NCBI RefSeq assembly: GCF_015245355.1
Contig: NZ_CP063311.1
Location: forward strand, 4,161,817 to 4,225,816
DNA from: Anabaenopsis elenkinii CCIBt3563
Lineage (GTDB): Bacteria; Cyanobacteriota; Cyanobacteriia; Cyanobacteriales; Nostocaceae
Direction: 5' to 3'
Length of the DNA: 64,000 bases
In this document: piece after piece, positions 1-9,609 of the stretch
Position numbering within the stretch: the first letter of the stretch is position 1
Layout of the letters: every line of letters starts with the position of its first letter
The notes under the pieces: model-generated
Seen by the model: only the letters and a program-made list of their open reading frames with translations
Databases searched by the model: none
What the model was told of the DNA's origin: nothing
Program-made: the position numbers and the translations under genes

Positions 1-2079
1 TTAAGAGATGTAAAACTATTAAACCGTCTCTTTGGCTTTGAATTATTAATGACTCCCTATACCATCGCCCATTTAAAATTAGGTTTATTATTAGGAGATT
101 TGGGTTATAAATTCGCCCCAGATGAAAGATTAAAAGTTTATTTAACTAACGCATTAGAACTGGGAATAAACACAGAAATTCTTGACGATATAATTCCAGG
201 GATTACAGAAATTCTTGAAGAAGAATCAAGTCAAGCAGGAAAAGTCAAAAACGAAACTCCCGTAATAGTAGTATTAGGTAACCCTCCCTATTCCGTCAGT
301 TCCCAAAATGGGAGTAAACGCAAAAGAATTTTAAATCAAGATGAGAAGTATTTAGCTGATATTGAATATACGGGTTCAGATTGGAATCGGATTTATAAAA
401 CTGGTAAAGCAGGTAAAACTATTACTGAGTTAACCTATATTGGGGAACTTTTAGAGTTATATAAGGGTCGGGTCAGGTTAGAAAAAGAAAAGAATATTCA
501 ACCTTTGGATGATGATTATATTAAATTTATTCGGTTTGCTCAACAGCAAATTCAAAAAACACCTAAAGGTTATGGGATTATTGGTTTCATTACTAATCAT
601 TCCTATCTCAACGGGTTAATTCATCGGGGGATGAGAGAGGAGTTATTAAAGTATTTCGATACTTTATATATTATGGATTTACACGGTAATTCTTTGTTAA
701 AAGAAACCGCACCGGATGGAAGTGTTGATCAAAATGTGTTTGATATTCAGCAGGGGGTCGCAATTTTAATTGCTGTCCGGGAAAAAAGCGAACCTGATGC
801 TTTTTCTGCTGCTTATAAGTCCAGAGATGGTGTTAAGGAAATGGCGCGGGTGTGGTATTATGACCTCTGGGGTAGTCGTGAGGATAAATACAGGTTTCTG
901 GAATCTGCAAGTTTAGATAATGTTGATTGGATTCAGTTACAACCTACAGCACCTAATTACTTTTTCGCACCCAAGGATTTTGATTTAACTACAGAATATG
1001 ATCATGGTTGGAGTGTTACAGATATTTTCCCTGTAAATTCTAGTGGATTTACTACTCATAGAGACAACTTTGCAATAGATTTTGATAGAGATGTTGTTAA
1101 GCAAAGAATACTCAATTTAATTTCTGAAGATTTATCTAACGATAATTTGCAAGAATTATATAGTATTCATGATAGTAGGGATTGGAATTTAGGTGAAGCA
1201 CGAAAACAAGTTAGAAAAAATCTAACCTGGGAAGATGATTTAATCTCTTGTTTATATCGTCCTTTTGATCAGCGCTTCTGTTATTTAAGTACAGTAGCAA
1301 TGGACTTTCCACGACCACCATTGAAACAGCATTTAATTAAAGATAATCTAAGTTTATTATGTATTCGTCAGCTTTCTATTAGAGGATGGAGACATATCTT
1401 TATTAGTGATTTAATTCCTGAAATATGTTCTGTTTCATCAGCAAGCAGAGAAAGAACTTATGTTTTCCCTCTCTACATTTACCCAAATACAGAAAATGAC
1501 CAAACCAACCTATTTATACAAAAAACTCCTAATCTATCCCCCAAATTCCTAGAAACCATCAACACCAAACTAGGTCAAACACCAACCCCAGAACAAATAC
1601 TTTACTACGCTTATGCTATATTTCACAGTCCCACCTATCGCAGCAGATACGCAGAATTTCTCAAAATAGATTTTCCCCGTCTCCCCTTAACCAGTGACAA
1701 GCAATTATTTAAGTCCTTAACTACCAGAGGAGAAGAATTAGTAAATTTACATTTAATGAAATCTCCCACCCTCAATAATTTAATTACCACATTCGCTCAG
1801 GGGGATAATCAAGTTACTGAAGTAACTTATAATTCCGAACTGCAAAGAGTGTATATCAATAAACAGAGCTATTTTACAGATATTCCTCAACATATCTGGG
1901 AATTTAAAATCGGTGGATATCAAGTATTGGATAAATGGTTAAAAGATAGAAAGAATAGTCATCGTGTCTTGTCAGTAGCAGAAAATAACCACTATCAAAA
2001 AATTGTGGTCGTGTTAACGGAAACCTTACGGTTAATGGAGGAAATTGATGGTTTAATTCCTGGGTTCCCTATTGAATAA
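1..2079 (+). CDS. Type ISP restriction-modification enzyme, C-terminal part (5' end outside window)
   Basis: The frame is open from base 1, so the gene begins upstream; the first internal ATG is at 49. The visible part carries the N6-adenine methyltransferase motif IV, NPPY, about 78 residues after that ATG, inside the phrase VVLGNPPYSVSSQ. It is followed by the long target-recognition-type region, with the phrase YRPFDQRFCYL that is typical of type ISP C-terminal specificity domains. Known type ISP enzymes combine nuclease, translocase, methylase and specificity in one chain; the nuclease and helicase parts cannot be judged here because they would lie upstream. It would modify adenine at a specific site and might restrict unmodified DNA. 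The gene is AT-richer in codon use than many neighbours, which fits a mobile defence gene. A solitary methylase of this architecture remains possible. Confidence 0.85.
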   Translation, partial: LRDVKLLNRLFGFELLMTPYTIAHLKLGLLLGDLGYKFAPDERLKVYLTNALELGINTEILDDIIPGITEILEEESSQAGKVKNETPVIVVLGNPPYSVSSQNGSKRKRILNQDEKYLADIEYTGSDWNRIYKTGKAGKTITELTYIGELLELYKGRVRLEKEKNIQPLDDDYIKFIRFAQQQIQKTPKGYGIIGFITNHSYLNGLIHRGMREELLKYFDTLYIMDLHGNSLLKETAPDGSVDQNVFDIQQGVAILIAVREKSEPDAFSAAYKSRDGVKEMARVWYYDLWGSREDKYRFLESASLDNVDWIQLQPTAPNYFFAPKDFDLTTEYDHGWSVTDIFPVNSSGFTTHRDNFAIDFDRDVVKQRILNLISEDLSNDNLQELYSIHDSRDWNLGEARKQVRKNLTWEDDLISCLYRPFDQRFCYLSTVAMDFPRPPLKQHLIKDNLSLLCIRQLSIRGWRHIFISDLIPEICSVSSASRERTYVFPLYIYPNTENDQTNLFIQKTPNLSPKFLETINTKLGQTPTPEQILYYAYAIFHSPTYRSRYAEFLKIDFPRLPLTSDKQLFKSLTTRGEELVNLHLMKSPTLNNLITTFAQGDNQVTEVTYNSELQRVYINKQSYFTDIPQHIWEFKIGGYQVLDKWLKDRKNSHRVLSVAENNHYQKIVVVLTETLRLMEEIDGLIPGFPIE

Positions 2080-2111
2080 GCTCAAAGTCTTTAATTGCTT
2101 GTAAATTTGTA

Positions 2112-2130
2112 GGGATGGGTAAACCATCCC
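2112..2130. terminator. Terminator-like hairpin between convergent genes
   Basis: A perfect 7-bp stem (GGGATGG / CCATCCC) with a 5-nt loop is followed by an AT-rich tract. It lies 33 bases after the restriction-modification stop and 8 bases before the end of the convergent pepP gene, so it may serve both. Confidence 0.55.
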
Positions 2131-2137
2131 ATTTATA

Positions 2138-3448
2138 TTATCTTTCCACTGCTGTAACTTCCTTGGGAACCCCAGCGGTTAATACTTCATGACCTGTGGG
2201 TGTGACTAAAACATCATCTTCAATGCGAATACCAATACCTACCCAACGCGGATCGGTTTCTGGTTGATCTTCTGGTAATTTGGTGTCTGGGACTATATAA
2301 ATTCCTGGTTCCACTGTTAGCACTTGACCGGGTTGTAAAATCTGGGGTTTATCTTCACCGTACTGGTACACACCCACATCATGGACATCTAAACCTAGCC
2401 AATGACTGGTGCGGTGCATATAATAGGGTTTATACTTTTCTTCTTCTATTAACTTGTCAACTTCGCCCCTGAGAATACCAACTTCTACTAAACCTTGAGT
2501 AATTACACGCACAGCCGCATCATGAACCGCGTGAAAAGTGTTACCTGGTTTGACTTGGGCGATCGCCTGTTTTTGGGCTTCTAAAACAATTTCATACAAT
2601 GTCTTTTGTTCTGGGGTAAACTTACCCCCTACGGGAAATGTCCGGGTAATATCAGAGTTGTAATAACCATAAGCACAACCAGCATCAATCAGCAGCAATT
2701 CTTGATCCTGCATTTGCCGTTGATTTTCGATGTAATGCAATACACAAGCATTCACACCAGAAGCCACAATAGAAGGATAAGCTGGACCCATTGCGCCCCG
2801 CAACCTAAAAATATGTTCTATTTCCGCCTGAATTTCGTATTCATAACGTCCAGGGGATGTAAATTCTCTGGCGCGGTTATGTGCTTCTGCGGCGATCGCC
2901 GCCGCTTGGCGCATTAATTCTAATTCCGCCTCACTTTTTACTAATCTCATGGTGCTGAGAATAGTTCCGGTGTCTGAAATCCCTACTGGACCTGTACCAC
3001 GTTTGGGATAGGTTCGCAGTAAACTTTGGTAGTTCTTGATTATTATATCATTAAAAGTGCGATCGCGGCCGAAATGATAGTAAATGCGATCAGCCTTCTC
3101 CAAATATTGGGGTAATTTTTCCTCCAGTTCCCCTATAGGGTAAGCAGCATCTGCGCCATAAATTTCTTTAGCTCCATCCACCCCACAAACGTAACCAGTC
3201 CAAACTTCCTTTTCTCTATCCTTTGGTTGCACAAACAATATAAAGCGATGTTCTGGGTGGTGTGGTGCTAACACTGCTACTGCTTGAGGTTCATTAAACC
3301 CGGTCAGATAGAAAAAATCACTATCTTGGCGATAAGTGTATTCAACATCATTATGCATCACCGCCATGGGCGCACTGCGAAAAATCGCCGTACCATTACC
3401 AATTTTTGCCATGAATTCTTGGCGACGTTGTTGATATTCTGCTTGCAT
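2138..3448 (-). CDS. pepP: Xaa-Pro aminopeptidase (M24B)
   Basis: Cytosolic metalloprotease that removes an N-terminal residue preceding proline. The 436-residue protein has the usual N-terminal creatinase-like domain (about 1-165) and the pita-bread C-terminal domain. All five expected metal ligands are visible: Asp255, Asp266, His349, Glu380 and Glu410, in the contexts LLIDAGC, NSDITRTFP, RTSHWLGLDVHD, LTVEPGIY and IRIEDD. The length matches the PepP family. It faces the restriction gene convergently and stands alone. I see no oddity. Confidence 0.95.
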   Translation of the reverse strand: MQAEYQQRRQEFMAKIGNGTAIFRSAPMAVMHNDVEYTYRQDSDFFYLTGFNEPQAVAVLAPHHPEHRFILFVQPKDREKEVWTGYVCGVDGAKEIYGADAAYPIGELEEKLPQYLEKADRIYYHFGRDRTFNDIIIKNYQSLLRTYPKRGTGPVGISDTGTILSTMRLVKSEAELELMRQAAAIAAEAHNRAREFTSPGRYEYEIQAEIEHIFRLRGAMGPAYPSIVASGVNACVLHYIENQRQMQDQELLLIDAGCAYGYYNSDITRTFPVGGKFTPEQKTLYEIVLEAQKQAIAQVKPGNTFHAVHDAAVRVITQGLVEVGILRGEVDKLIEEEKYKPYYMHRTSHWLGLDVHDVGVYQYGEDKPQILQPGQVLTVEPGIYIVPDTKLPEDQPETDPRWVGIGIRIEDDVLVTPTGHEVLTAGVPKEVTAVER

Positions 3449-3841
3449 AGCTACTTAAATTTTGACTTTTAGTATTATTGTACACTTCAAAACCATGTAG
3501 ATTAGGTCAGTTGCTCCTGATATCAATTATTTTAGCCAATATTGATTTACATAGTCACTATCTGTATTTAATCAATTAAATAATTGCCAGTTAATCATAT
3601 TCAAATATATATGTTCTCTCATCAAGTTAGGGAATCAAAACACTATGGTTATATTGTCTGGAAAAAATGATAATTAAATCAAATTATCCCTGAATTGCTA
3701 GATCATATAAAAACCCTGACATTTATAAAAACTAAATGTTTAGTAAGTAGATTTTCAACCAAAAATAATGTTTTTTAAATACAGAAATTCATCCAAAAAA
3801 AGAGATAAAAATTGGATAACCACCAGTGATAAGAAAACAGT
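3449..3841. other. Intergenic, no gene seen
   Basis: A very AT-rich 393-base spacer between the divergent pepP and FG-GAP repeat genes. It presumably holds both promoters, but I could not pick out a convincing -35/-10 pair, RNA or repeat. Confidence 0.5.
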
Positions 3842-5089
3842 ATGCCTACACAACAAAACCCTTCTGTATTTGACGAGACGATACAAAATTCATATGATCA
3901 ATCTTTGGCAAAATCAGCGCTCTTAGTATCTAATTCTCCTGGATTAGATACTGATTTACCAATGAGTAGTAGTTCATCACAAGTCAATTTTCTCCCACAA
4001 ATGCCAAATTTCTTGGGAGATTTATTTGGAGGAGCTAACCCCAACCCTAATCCTTATTTAACCAGTGCGGCCATTGTCCCTGATTTCAACGGTGATGGTA
4101 AAGCAGATCAGGTGTGGGTCAATAGTCAAACAGGGGAAATTATCATTCGCCTTATGGACGGCGCCAGAGTGCAGCAAGAAGCTTCCCTGGGACAATTTGA
4201 CCTATCATCTATGAGTTACGCCATTGCTGATTTCAATGGTGATGGTAAAACTGACTTCTTGTTGCGTAATCAAGTCACAGGGGAAAATCGCATTGTCCTC
4301 ATGGATGGTACAAGAATTGCTAATACAGTAGCCTTAGATAAAGTGGACCCAACTTGGACATCACAAATTGGCGACTTTAATGGCGATCGCAAAACCGATA
4401 TTTTCTGGCATAATACCGAAAACGGTCAAACTGCTATTTGGACAATGGATGGTGTGAATGTTGTGGATGCCTCCCTAGTGGAAGCAGTAGAAACATCTTA
4501 TACACCTACTATTGTTGATTTCACCGGTAATGGTAGAAGTGATATCTTCTGGCGCAATAGCGAAACCGGAGAGAATAAGATTTGGTTGATGAATGGAACC
4601 ACTAAAAACGAATTTGCTCTGGAATCAAAAGACTCATCTTGGGACTTTACCCTAGGCGATTTTAACGGTGACTTGAGAACTGATATCCTGTGGCGTAACA
4701 GTGAAACAGGAGAGAACAAGATTTGGACAATGAACGGTATAATAATTACCGAATCTAATTTAACAACATTAGACTCATCCTGGACATCATCCATTGGTGA
4801 CTTTAATGGCGACGGTAAAACTGATATCTTCTGGCATAATCAGGTAACCGGTGAGAATACCGCCTGGATTATGGATGGCGGAAGAGTCACTTCTGAAGCC
4901 TTCCTACCCACAACTGAGCCGGGTTTAGTCCTGTCACTAGGAGATTTTGATGGGAATGGTACAACTGATATCTACTGGCGTGATACACAAACAGGCGTAG
5001 ATAAAATTTGGTCTATGGATGGAACAATAGCAACTGAGTCTTTTGTGGCCGAAGAAGATAGATTTACACCAGAATGGTTCACTGCCTAA
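3842..5089 (+). CDS. FG-GAP/VCBS repeat protein
   Basis: A 415-residue protein that from about residue 75 consists of roughly seven repeats of about 45 residues. Each repeat carries a calcium-binding-like loop such as DFNGDGKTD or DFNGDLRTD, followed by a variant of FWHNQVTGENTAWIMDG. Such repeats form integrin-alpha-like beta-propellers, and the Asp/Asn-rich loops probably bind calcium. The first 70 residues are low-complexity and Ser/Asn/Pro-rich. No classical signal peptide is visible, so any export would need another route (known repeat proteins of this kind are often secreted by type I systems; this is inference). The function is unknown. A perfect hairpin follows the stop. Confidence 0.8.
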   Translation: MPTQQNPSVFDETIQNSYDQSLAKSALLVSNSPGLDTDLPMSSSSSQVNFLPQMPNFLGDLFGGANPNPNPYLTSAAIVPDFNGDGKADQVWVNSQTGEIIIRLMDGARVQQEASLGQFDLSSMSYAIADFNGDGKTDFLLRNQVTGENRIVLMDGTRIANTVALDKVDPTWTSQIGDFNGDRKTDIFWHNTENGQTAIWTMDGVNVVDASLVEAVETSYTPTIVDFTGNGRSDIFWRNSETGENKIWLMNGTTKNEFALESKDSSWDFTLGDFNGDLRTDILWRNSETGENKIWTMNGIIITESNLTTLDSSWTSSIGDFNGDGKTDIFWHNQVTGENTAWIMDGGRVTSEAFLPTTEPGLVLSLGDFDGNGTTDIYWRDTQTGVDKIWSMDGTIATESFVAEEDRFTPEWFTA

Positions 5090-5123
5090 AAGTGATTTTT
5101 GGAGATTGACAGTCTGAAATTAC

Positions 5124-5153
5124 AATAGAGGCAATTGATTAATTGCCTCTATT
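5124..5153. terminator. Bidirectional hairpin terminator
   Basis: A perfect 13-bp stem (AATAGAGGCAATT and its complement) with a 4-nt GATT loop sits between the convergent FG-GAP gene and the MBL-fold gene. A-rich and T-rich edges on the two sides make it suitable for both directions. Confidence 0.65.
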
Positions 5154-5186
5154 AACCGAGAAATGTTGTATTAATCAAAGTGTTAA

Positions 5187-5951
5187 TTAAAACTTATAGG
5201 TTAAAACGCGGATCTCACTTTTTTCTGGCAGATTATTAGCACTAATATTAATTATATCATTATTACTACGACTTACAGTCATGCCCTGCATCAAACTGAG
5301 AAATTCATCCACCGGTGCAAGATCACATACATCATTAGCTGCTTGTGTACGGTAGTGAGTGGGAATTACCAACTTAGGATTTAACAACCCAATCACCTGC
5401 TGGGCTTCTTGGGCATTATAAGCCTTATCGCTACCGCCTACTGGAATTAACAACAGATCAGGACGACCCATCAAGATTTGTTGCTCAATCCCAATCGGCC
5501 CAGCAGCACCTCCTAAATGGAGAATCTTAATTCCCCCTTGCTCCCAACTCCAAGCGGTATTCATCCCAAATTGTTTACCACCTTTACGATCATGGTCTAT
5601 AGTAATTCCCTGTAACTGAATACCTTTAAACTCGTAAGCACCAGGAGTATTTACTAACTTGGGGGTTCCCGGTAGTCCATCTACAGCACCTTCATCTCGT
5701 AATTGACTGCTAATCATGACTAAATCCGCCTCGACTCGGGGCGGACGATAGCCAGCTGTACAGCCAGCTGTGTGAAATGGATTGACCAAAATCCTGACAC
5801 GGCTACCAGTAAATAAAAAGCAAGTATGACCCAACCACTGAACTGATAAAGCCTGAGATTGTGCTTCAGCTTTGAGGTGGGAACCTAAATTACTCAACAG
5901 TGCTGTCACTAACCCTGTACCAGCATAGCCCATCAACTCTCGTCGTTTCAT
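5187..5951 (-). CDS. MBL-fold metallohydrolase with Tat-like signal
   Basis: A 254-residue protein of the metallo-beta-lactamase fold, UlaG-like branch. The N-terminus MKRRELMGYAGTGLVTALL has a twin-arginine followed by a hydrophobic stretch and an Ala-rich cleavage zone (KAEAQS), which suggests Tat export or a membrane anchor. Recognisable pieces are the early strand LSVQWLGHTCFLF, the metal-site region IDHDRKGGKQ, the HLGG motif and the late THYRTQ. The substrate is unknown. The start is three bases downstream of the trpG stop, so it is almost certainly the last gene of a minus-strand operon (lipid kinase, trpG, this gene). Confidence 0.75.
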   Translation of the reverse strand: MKRRELMGYAGTGLVTALLSNLGSHLKAEAQSQALSVQWLGHTCFLFTGSRVRILVNPFHTAGCTAGYRPPRVEADLVMISSQLRDEGAVDGLPGTPKLVNTPGAYEFKGIQLQGITIDHDRKGGKQFGMNTAWSWEQGGIKILHLGGAAGPIGIEQQILMGRPDLLLIPVGGSDKAYNAQEAQQVIGLLNPKLVIPTHYRTQAANDVCDLAPVDEFLSLMQGMTVSRSNNDIINISANNLPEKSEIRVLTYKF

Positions 5952-5954
5952 AAA

Positions 5955-6554
5955 TTACCCTGTCGGCTGTAATTGTTCCAGAAAGTTTCGTAATAACTGC
6001 TTTCCTGAAGATGTTAAAACACTCTCTGGATGAAACTGGACGCCCTGAATGTGAGGATAGTTCCGGTGTCTCACTCCCATAATAGTACCATCCTCAACCC
6101 AAGCAGTGATTTCTAACACTTCTGGGCAGGTGTCACGGTCAATCACTAAACTATGATATCTGGTGGCTACCATCGGATTTTCTAAACCCTGGAAAACACC
6201 TACTCCCGCGTGAGACACTTGGGAAGTTTTACCATGCATCAAATCCGTAGCTGAGACGATTTTACCACCGAATACTTGACCAATGCTTTGATGCCCTAAG
6301 CAAACACCCAAAATTGGTAAGTTGTGACCTAGCTGTTTAATCACATCTTGGGAGATGCCGGCGTTTTCTGGACGACCAGGCCCAGGAGAAATTACTATTA
6401 GATCGGGATTTAAGGCCCGAATTTCCTCTACTGTAATTTTGTCGTTGCGAAAAACTTGAATATCTGAGGCCACAGGAAACTCTGCTGCTAGTTCTCCCAA
6501 ATACTGGACCAAATTATATGTAAAACTGTCATAATTATCGATGACTATAATCAA
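5955..6554 (-). CDS. trpG: Anthranilate/aminodeoxychorismate synthase glutaminase
   Basis: Class I glutamine amidotransferase that supplies ammonia to chorismate-using enzymes in tryptophan or folate synthesis. At 199 residues it has family length. The N-terminus MIIVIDNYDSFTYNLVQYLG is diagnostic of TrpG/PabA. The catalytic triad is visible: Cys85 in GVCLGHQS, His175 and Glu177 in VQFHPES. Whether it serves TrpE, PabB or both cannot be decided, since no partner gene is in the window. It is tightly packed between the lipid kinase (23-base gap) and the MBL gene (3-base gap). Confidence 0.92.
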   Translation of the reverse strand: MIIVIDNYDSFTYNLVQYLGELAAEFPVASDIQVFRNDKITVEEIRALNPDLIVISPGPGRPENAGISQDVIKQLGHNLPILGVCLGHQSIGQVFGGKIVSATDLMHGKTSQVSHAGVGVFQGLENPMVATRYHSLVIDRDTCPEVLEITAWVEDGTIMGVRHRNYPHIQGVQFHPESVLTSSGKQLLRNFLEQLQPTG

Positions 6555-6577
6555 AGCCGATTACTCCTGGTTTTTAT

Positions 6578-7033
6578 CTAGAAATTTGACAGAATTAAAA
6601 TCACTAGAGGCGGTAGCAACAGGGTAGTCGCCACCACCACAGCTACTAAAGCCGATATCAGGACAGCACCGGCGGCGCAATCTTTGGCAATTTTGGCTAA
6701 CTCATGATACGTCTGCTTGACTGTTAAATCAACCACGGACTCAATGGCTGTATTGACTAATTCCAATGCTAATACTAAACCACTGGTTATACTAATCACG
6801 GCAATTTCTACCGCTTGCAGCTGCAGGAGAATGCTTAAGGCGATCGCCACAGTACATACAATCAGGTGGATGCGAAAGTTGCGCTGAGTGTGAAAGCTGT
6901 AGCTAATTCCAGCCCAAGCATATTTAAAGCTGATGAATAAATTAGAAGCAACTCGCCAGGACAGTTCCCGTTCCTTAGTAATCAGCCTTGGTAGGTACTT
7001 TTGTGTCGATGGAGGGGAAACTTGTTGGGACAT
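6578..7033 (-). CDS. dgkA: Diacylglycerol/undecaprenol kinase family protein
   Basis: A small integral membrane lipid kinase of 151 residues. After a soluble N-terminal tail of about 45 residues come three predicted membrane helices. Family signatures are visible: HTQRNFRIHL, ELVNTAIESVVDL (metal and substrate site) and AKDCAAGAVL. Members phosphorylate diacylglycerol or undecaprenol at the inner membrane to recycle lipids; the actual substrate cannot be read from sequence. It is the likely first gene of the operon with trpG and the MBL gene. Confidence 0.88.
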   Translation of the reverse strand: MSQQVSPPSTQKYLPRLITKERELSWRVASNLFISFKYAWAGISYSFHTQRNFRIHLIVCTVAIALSILLQLQAVEIAVISITSGLVLALELVNTAIESVVDLTVKQTYHELAKIAKDCAAGAVLISALVAVVVATTLLLPPLVILILSNF

Positions 7034-7161
7034 AAGCCTAAAAAAGAATGATAAAGTAATTACAGAACAATCTCACTAATGTGACAATTTCCGATCAGGC
7101 AATCAACTTTGAGGCAATTTTCAACAGCAGTATTATAAACATTTCCTGAGATAAATACTAT

Positions 7162-7689
7162 TTAGTATTCTATATCAAAATCAATACTTACTAATTTAAG
7201 TAATTTTACTTGCTGTTGCAGCATTTGCATTAACTGATCTTCATCTGGATGATCCCAACCCAACAGATGTAATAGCCCATGGGCTGCTAACCAAGCTAAT
7301 TCGGTTGGTAAACTGTGCCCCTGTTGTTGAGCTTGACGTTGAGCCGTATTTACTGAAATGACAATATCACCTAGATACAAAGGTTCATCCTGCATTTCCG
7401 GATTTTCAGGAAAATCTACTTCCAGTGCAGCAAAAGATAAAACATCTGTTGCTTGATCTTGATGACGATATTCAGCATTTAATGATTGAATTTCCCGATC
7501 ATCTGTCAAACGCAGCCCGATTTCATAACCAGGTGCTGGTGGAAGATCAAGTTGTAGACTTGACAACCAGCAACCAAACCAGTCTTCCCAAGTTTCCCTA
7601 GCAACCGGAATATACTTATACTCAAAATCTATAACTTCCCCTGAAGAGGATGGGGAAAACAAATCCTGGACATCTAGTTCAACTTGCAC
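7162..7689 (-). CDS. ybeY: Endoribonuclease YbeY (16S rRNA maturation)
   Basis: Zinc-dependent endoribonuclease needed for 16S rRNA 3'-end processing and ribosome quality control. The 175-residue protein carries the full metal motif [11 protein letters not shown] at residues 137-147 (His137, His141, His147) and the conserved block [11 protein letters not shown] near residue 76. Its N-terminus is somewhat longer than in E. coli, as is usual in cyanobacteria. It lies upstream of the lipid kinase on the same strand, with the DUF3285 mini-gene just before it, an arrangement I associate with cyanobacteria. Confidence 0.95.
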   Translation of the reverse strand: MQVELDVQDLFSPSSSGEVIDFEYKYIPVARETWEDWFGCWLSSLQLDLPPAPGYEIGLRLTDDREIQSLNAEYRHQDQATDVLSFAALEVDFPENPEMQDEPLYLGDIVISVNTAQRQAQQQGHSLPTELAWLAAHGLLHLLGWDHPDEDQLMQMLQQQVKLLKLVSIDFDIEY

Positions 7690-7731
7690 CAGTTATCAAC
7701 TCTCCTCACGGGTTTTCATGTTGGTTAATTC

Positions 7732-7884
7732 CTAGCGAGTTAGGTAAGCAAGACCCACTAACACAGCTAAAAGCCCTACAGCAGTAAGCGCAAAGTGTTT
7801 CATGGAGGTACCTCCCTTGCGCACCATATTTCGCATGGCAAGTTTTACGTAGCTAGGTTTGGGTTCTGTGGGGGAGTTGTTCAT
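7732..7884 (-). CDS. DUF3285-type small membrane protein, 50 aa
   Basis: A 50-residue open frame with a clear composition: a hydrophilic start (MNNSPTEPKPSYVKLAMRNM), a basic turn RKGGTS, and one C-terminal membrane helix FALTAVGLLAVLVGLAYL ending in TR. I recognise it as the cyanobacterial DUF3285 family. The function is unknown; one membrane span with the N-terminus probably cytoplasmic is inferred from the positive charges. It sits between prfB and ybeY on the same strand. ATG at 7884 gives family length; another ATG eleven bases upstream is out of frame. Confidence 0.8.
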   Translation of the reverse strand: MNNSPTEPKPSYVKLAMRNMVRKGGTSMKHFALTAVGLLAVLVGLAYLTR

Positions 7885-8037
7885 AATATGTTCATAATAT
7901 TTTGACTAAAACACTCTTTTATCTATCAATGTAACAGTTTACCTGGGAGTTGATTGGAATTTTACCGATTTATGTCCAGAAAACTGATCAGAGGGGGAGT
8001 CAGCAACAGTCAATTAAACTCGCCCCTACATTTGAGC

Positions 8038-9160
8038 TTAGATAGGACTGTTTTCTACTAGCTGGCTTTCTTGCCGGAGATAAGCTTGAATAAACAAATC
8101 AAGCTCACCATTCATCACATCACCCACTGCTGTTGTTTCCACATTGGTACGCAAATCCTTGACCATTTGGTAAGGGTGAAAAACATAATTGCGAATTTGG
8201 TTTCCCCAAGAAGCTTCCACCATATCACCACGAATTTCAGCCACCTCTTGGGCTTTTTGCTCTCTAGCAATCACCAGCAGTTTAGCCTTAAGGCGCGCCA
8301 GGGCTTTCTCTTTGTTTTGCAACTGAGAGCGTTCTTCAGTACAACGTACTGCAATACCAGTGGGTAAGTGAACAATGCGTACTGCGGTTTCTACTTTGTT
8401 GACATTCTGCCCACCTTTACCCCCAGCCCTGGATGTAGTGATTTCTAAATCCTTCTCGGGAATGTCCAGTTGAACAGAGTGATCTAACTGTGGCATCACT
8501 TCCACCCCGGCAAAACTGGTTTGTCGCTTGCCATTAGCATTAAAAGGTGAAATGCGTACTAAGCGATGGGTGCCTGTTTCCGATCGCAAATAACCATAAG
8601 CATAGCGTCCGGTAATTTCCAGTGTTGCTGATTTTATACCTGCTTCATCCCCCTCGGACTCCTCAGATAAACTTACCTTGTAGCCGTGAGCTTCCGCCCA
8701 ACGGGTATACATTCGCATCAGCATAAAAGCCCAGTCTTGGGCATCTGTACCACCAGCACCAGCATTAATTGTCAATACTGCCCCCTCAGTATCATAGAGA
8801 CCAGAAAGTAACTGTTGTAATTCCCACTGGTCTAGTTCCCGGTTTAACTGAGTAACTGTAGATTCTGCTTCTTGTAATAGTGCCGTATCGGTTTCTAGTT
8901 GCAATAACTCCACTACGGCCTTGGTATCTTCCAGGCTAGCTTGCCACTGATGATATTGTTCTAGATGGTCTTTAAGCTCGTTGAGTTCCTGCAGTGTTTT
9001 TTGAGCTTCTGTCTGGTCGTCCCAAAATTCTGGCTGTGCTGCGATTTGTTCTAAGTCTTGTATTTTGGCATTCAGTGCAGGTATGTCAAAGATAGTCCTG
9101 GGCTTTACCCAGACGACCGGACAATGTTTCAATTTCTCTTTTTAGTTCTAGTACTTCCAT
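8038..9160 (-). CDS. prfB: Peptide chain release factor 2, with +1 programmed frameshift
   Basis: Recognises UGA and UAA stop codons and triggers peptide release. Reading from ATG at 9160, 24 codons end at CTT followed by an in-frame TGA (9088-9086). The sequence TAT CTT TGA C is the classical RF2 autoregulatory slip site; shifting +1 (GAC at 9087-9085) continues to the stop at 8038, giving 373 residues in total. The reading frame without the shift would start only at 9132 with an atypical N-terminus. The SPF tripeptide that reads stop codons is at about 204-206 (RISPFN), and the GGQ catalytic motif is at about 249-251 ([11 protein letters not shown]). A purine-rich CCAGGAC lies just upstream of the slip site, where an SD-like stimulator is expected. 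Confidence 0.96.
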
Positions 9161-9325
9161 AGAGCTTGCTAAATTGGGGAGCGCTTTTGATGGATATTGT
9201 TAAGTTGATTTATTTTCGATTGTAGCTGTAATTGGGTGACTTCTCTTGTAGTACTGCCGTAAACTTACAAAAATAAACGCAGTTACCTCACTGGCTTTGA
9301 GTCGGGGGTTAACTTGATCTGATCA

Positions 9326-9535
9326 TTATCTCCTCAACCCGATTACTCCTTCTAGGTCTGCTGCTGTAAAGTTGGCTCCGGTAACATCTGCATTAGTGAA
9401 ATTGGCTGCTTCTAAATCCGCACCTTGAAAATTTGCCCCTCTGAGATTTGCCCCTGTGAAATTCACTTCCTCTAGGTCTGCTGCTGTCAAGTTAGCTCCA
9501 CTGAGATTAGCATTACTCAAATTGGCTTTTGCCAA
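9326..9535 (-). CDS. Short pentapeptide-repeat protein (TTG start or truncated)
   Basis: Thirteen or so consecutive A(D/N)LXX pentapeptides (ANLSN, ANLSG, ANLTA, ADLEE) over 69 residues, which would form a small right-handed beta-helix. There is no ATG: the frame opens with TTG at 9535, and a TGA lies two codons before it (TGA GCC GAT TTG). An ATG about 20 bases upstream is in another frame. The gene is therefore either a genuine TTG-start mini-protein or the surviving 3' part of a longer pentapeptide gene. The function is unknown. Confidence 0.55.
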   Translation of the reverse strand: MAKANLSNANLSGANLTAADLEEVNFTGANLRGANFQGADLEAANFTNADVTGANFTAADLEGVIGLRR

Positions 9536-9609
9536 ATCGGCTCAGAAAATGCCATTAAAAATAATTTATCAGCCCCTCCCAGAGGGGGGATGGGGCAGTT
9601 GATATGTGC

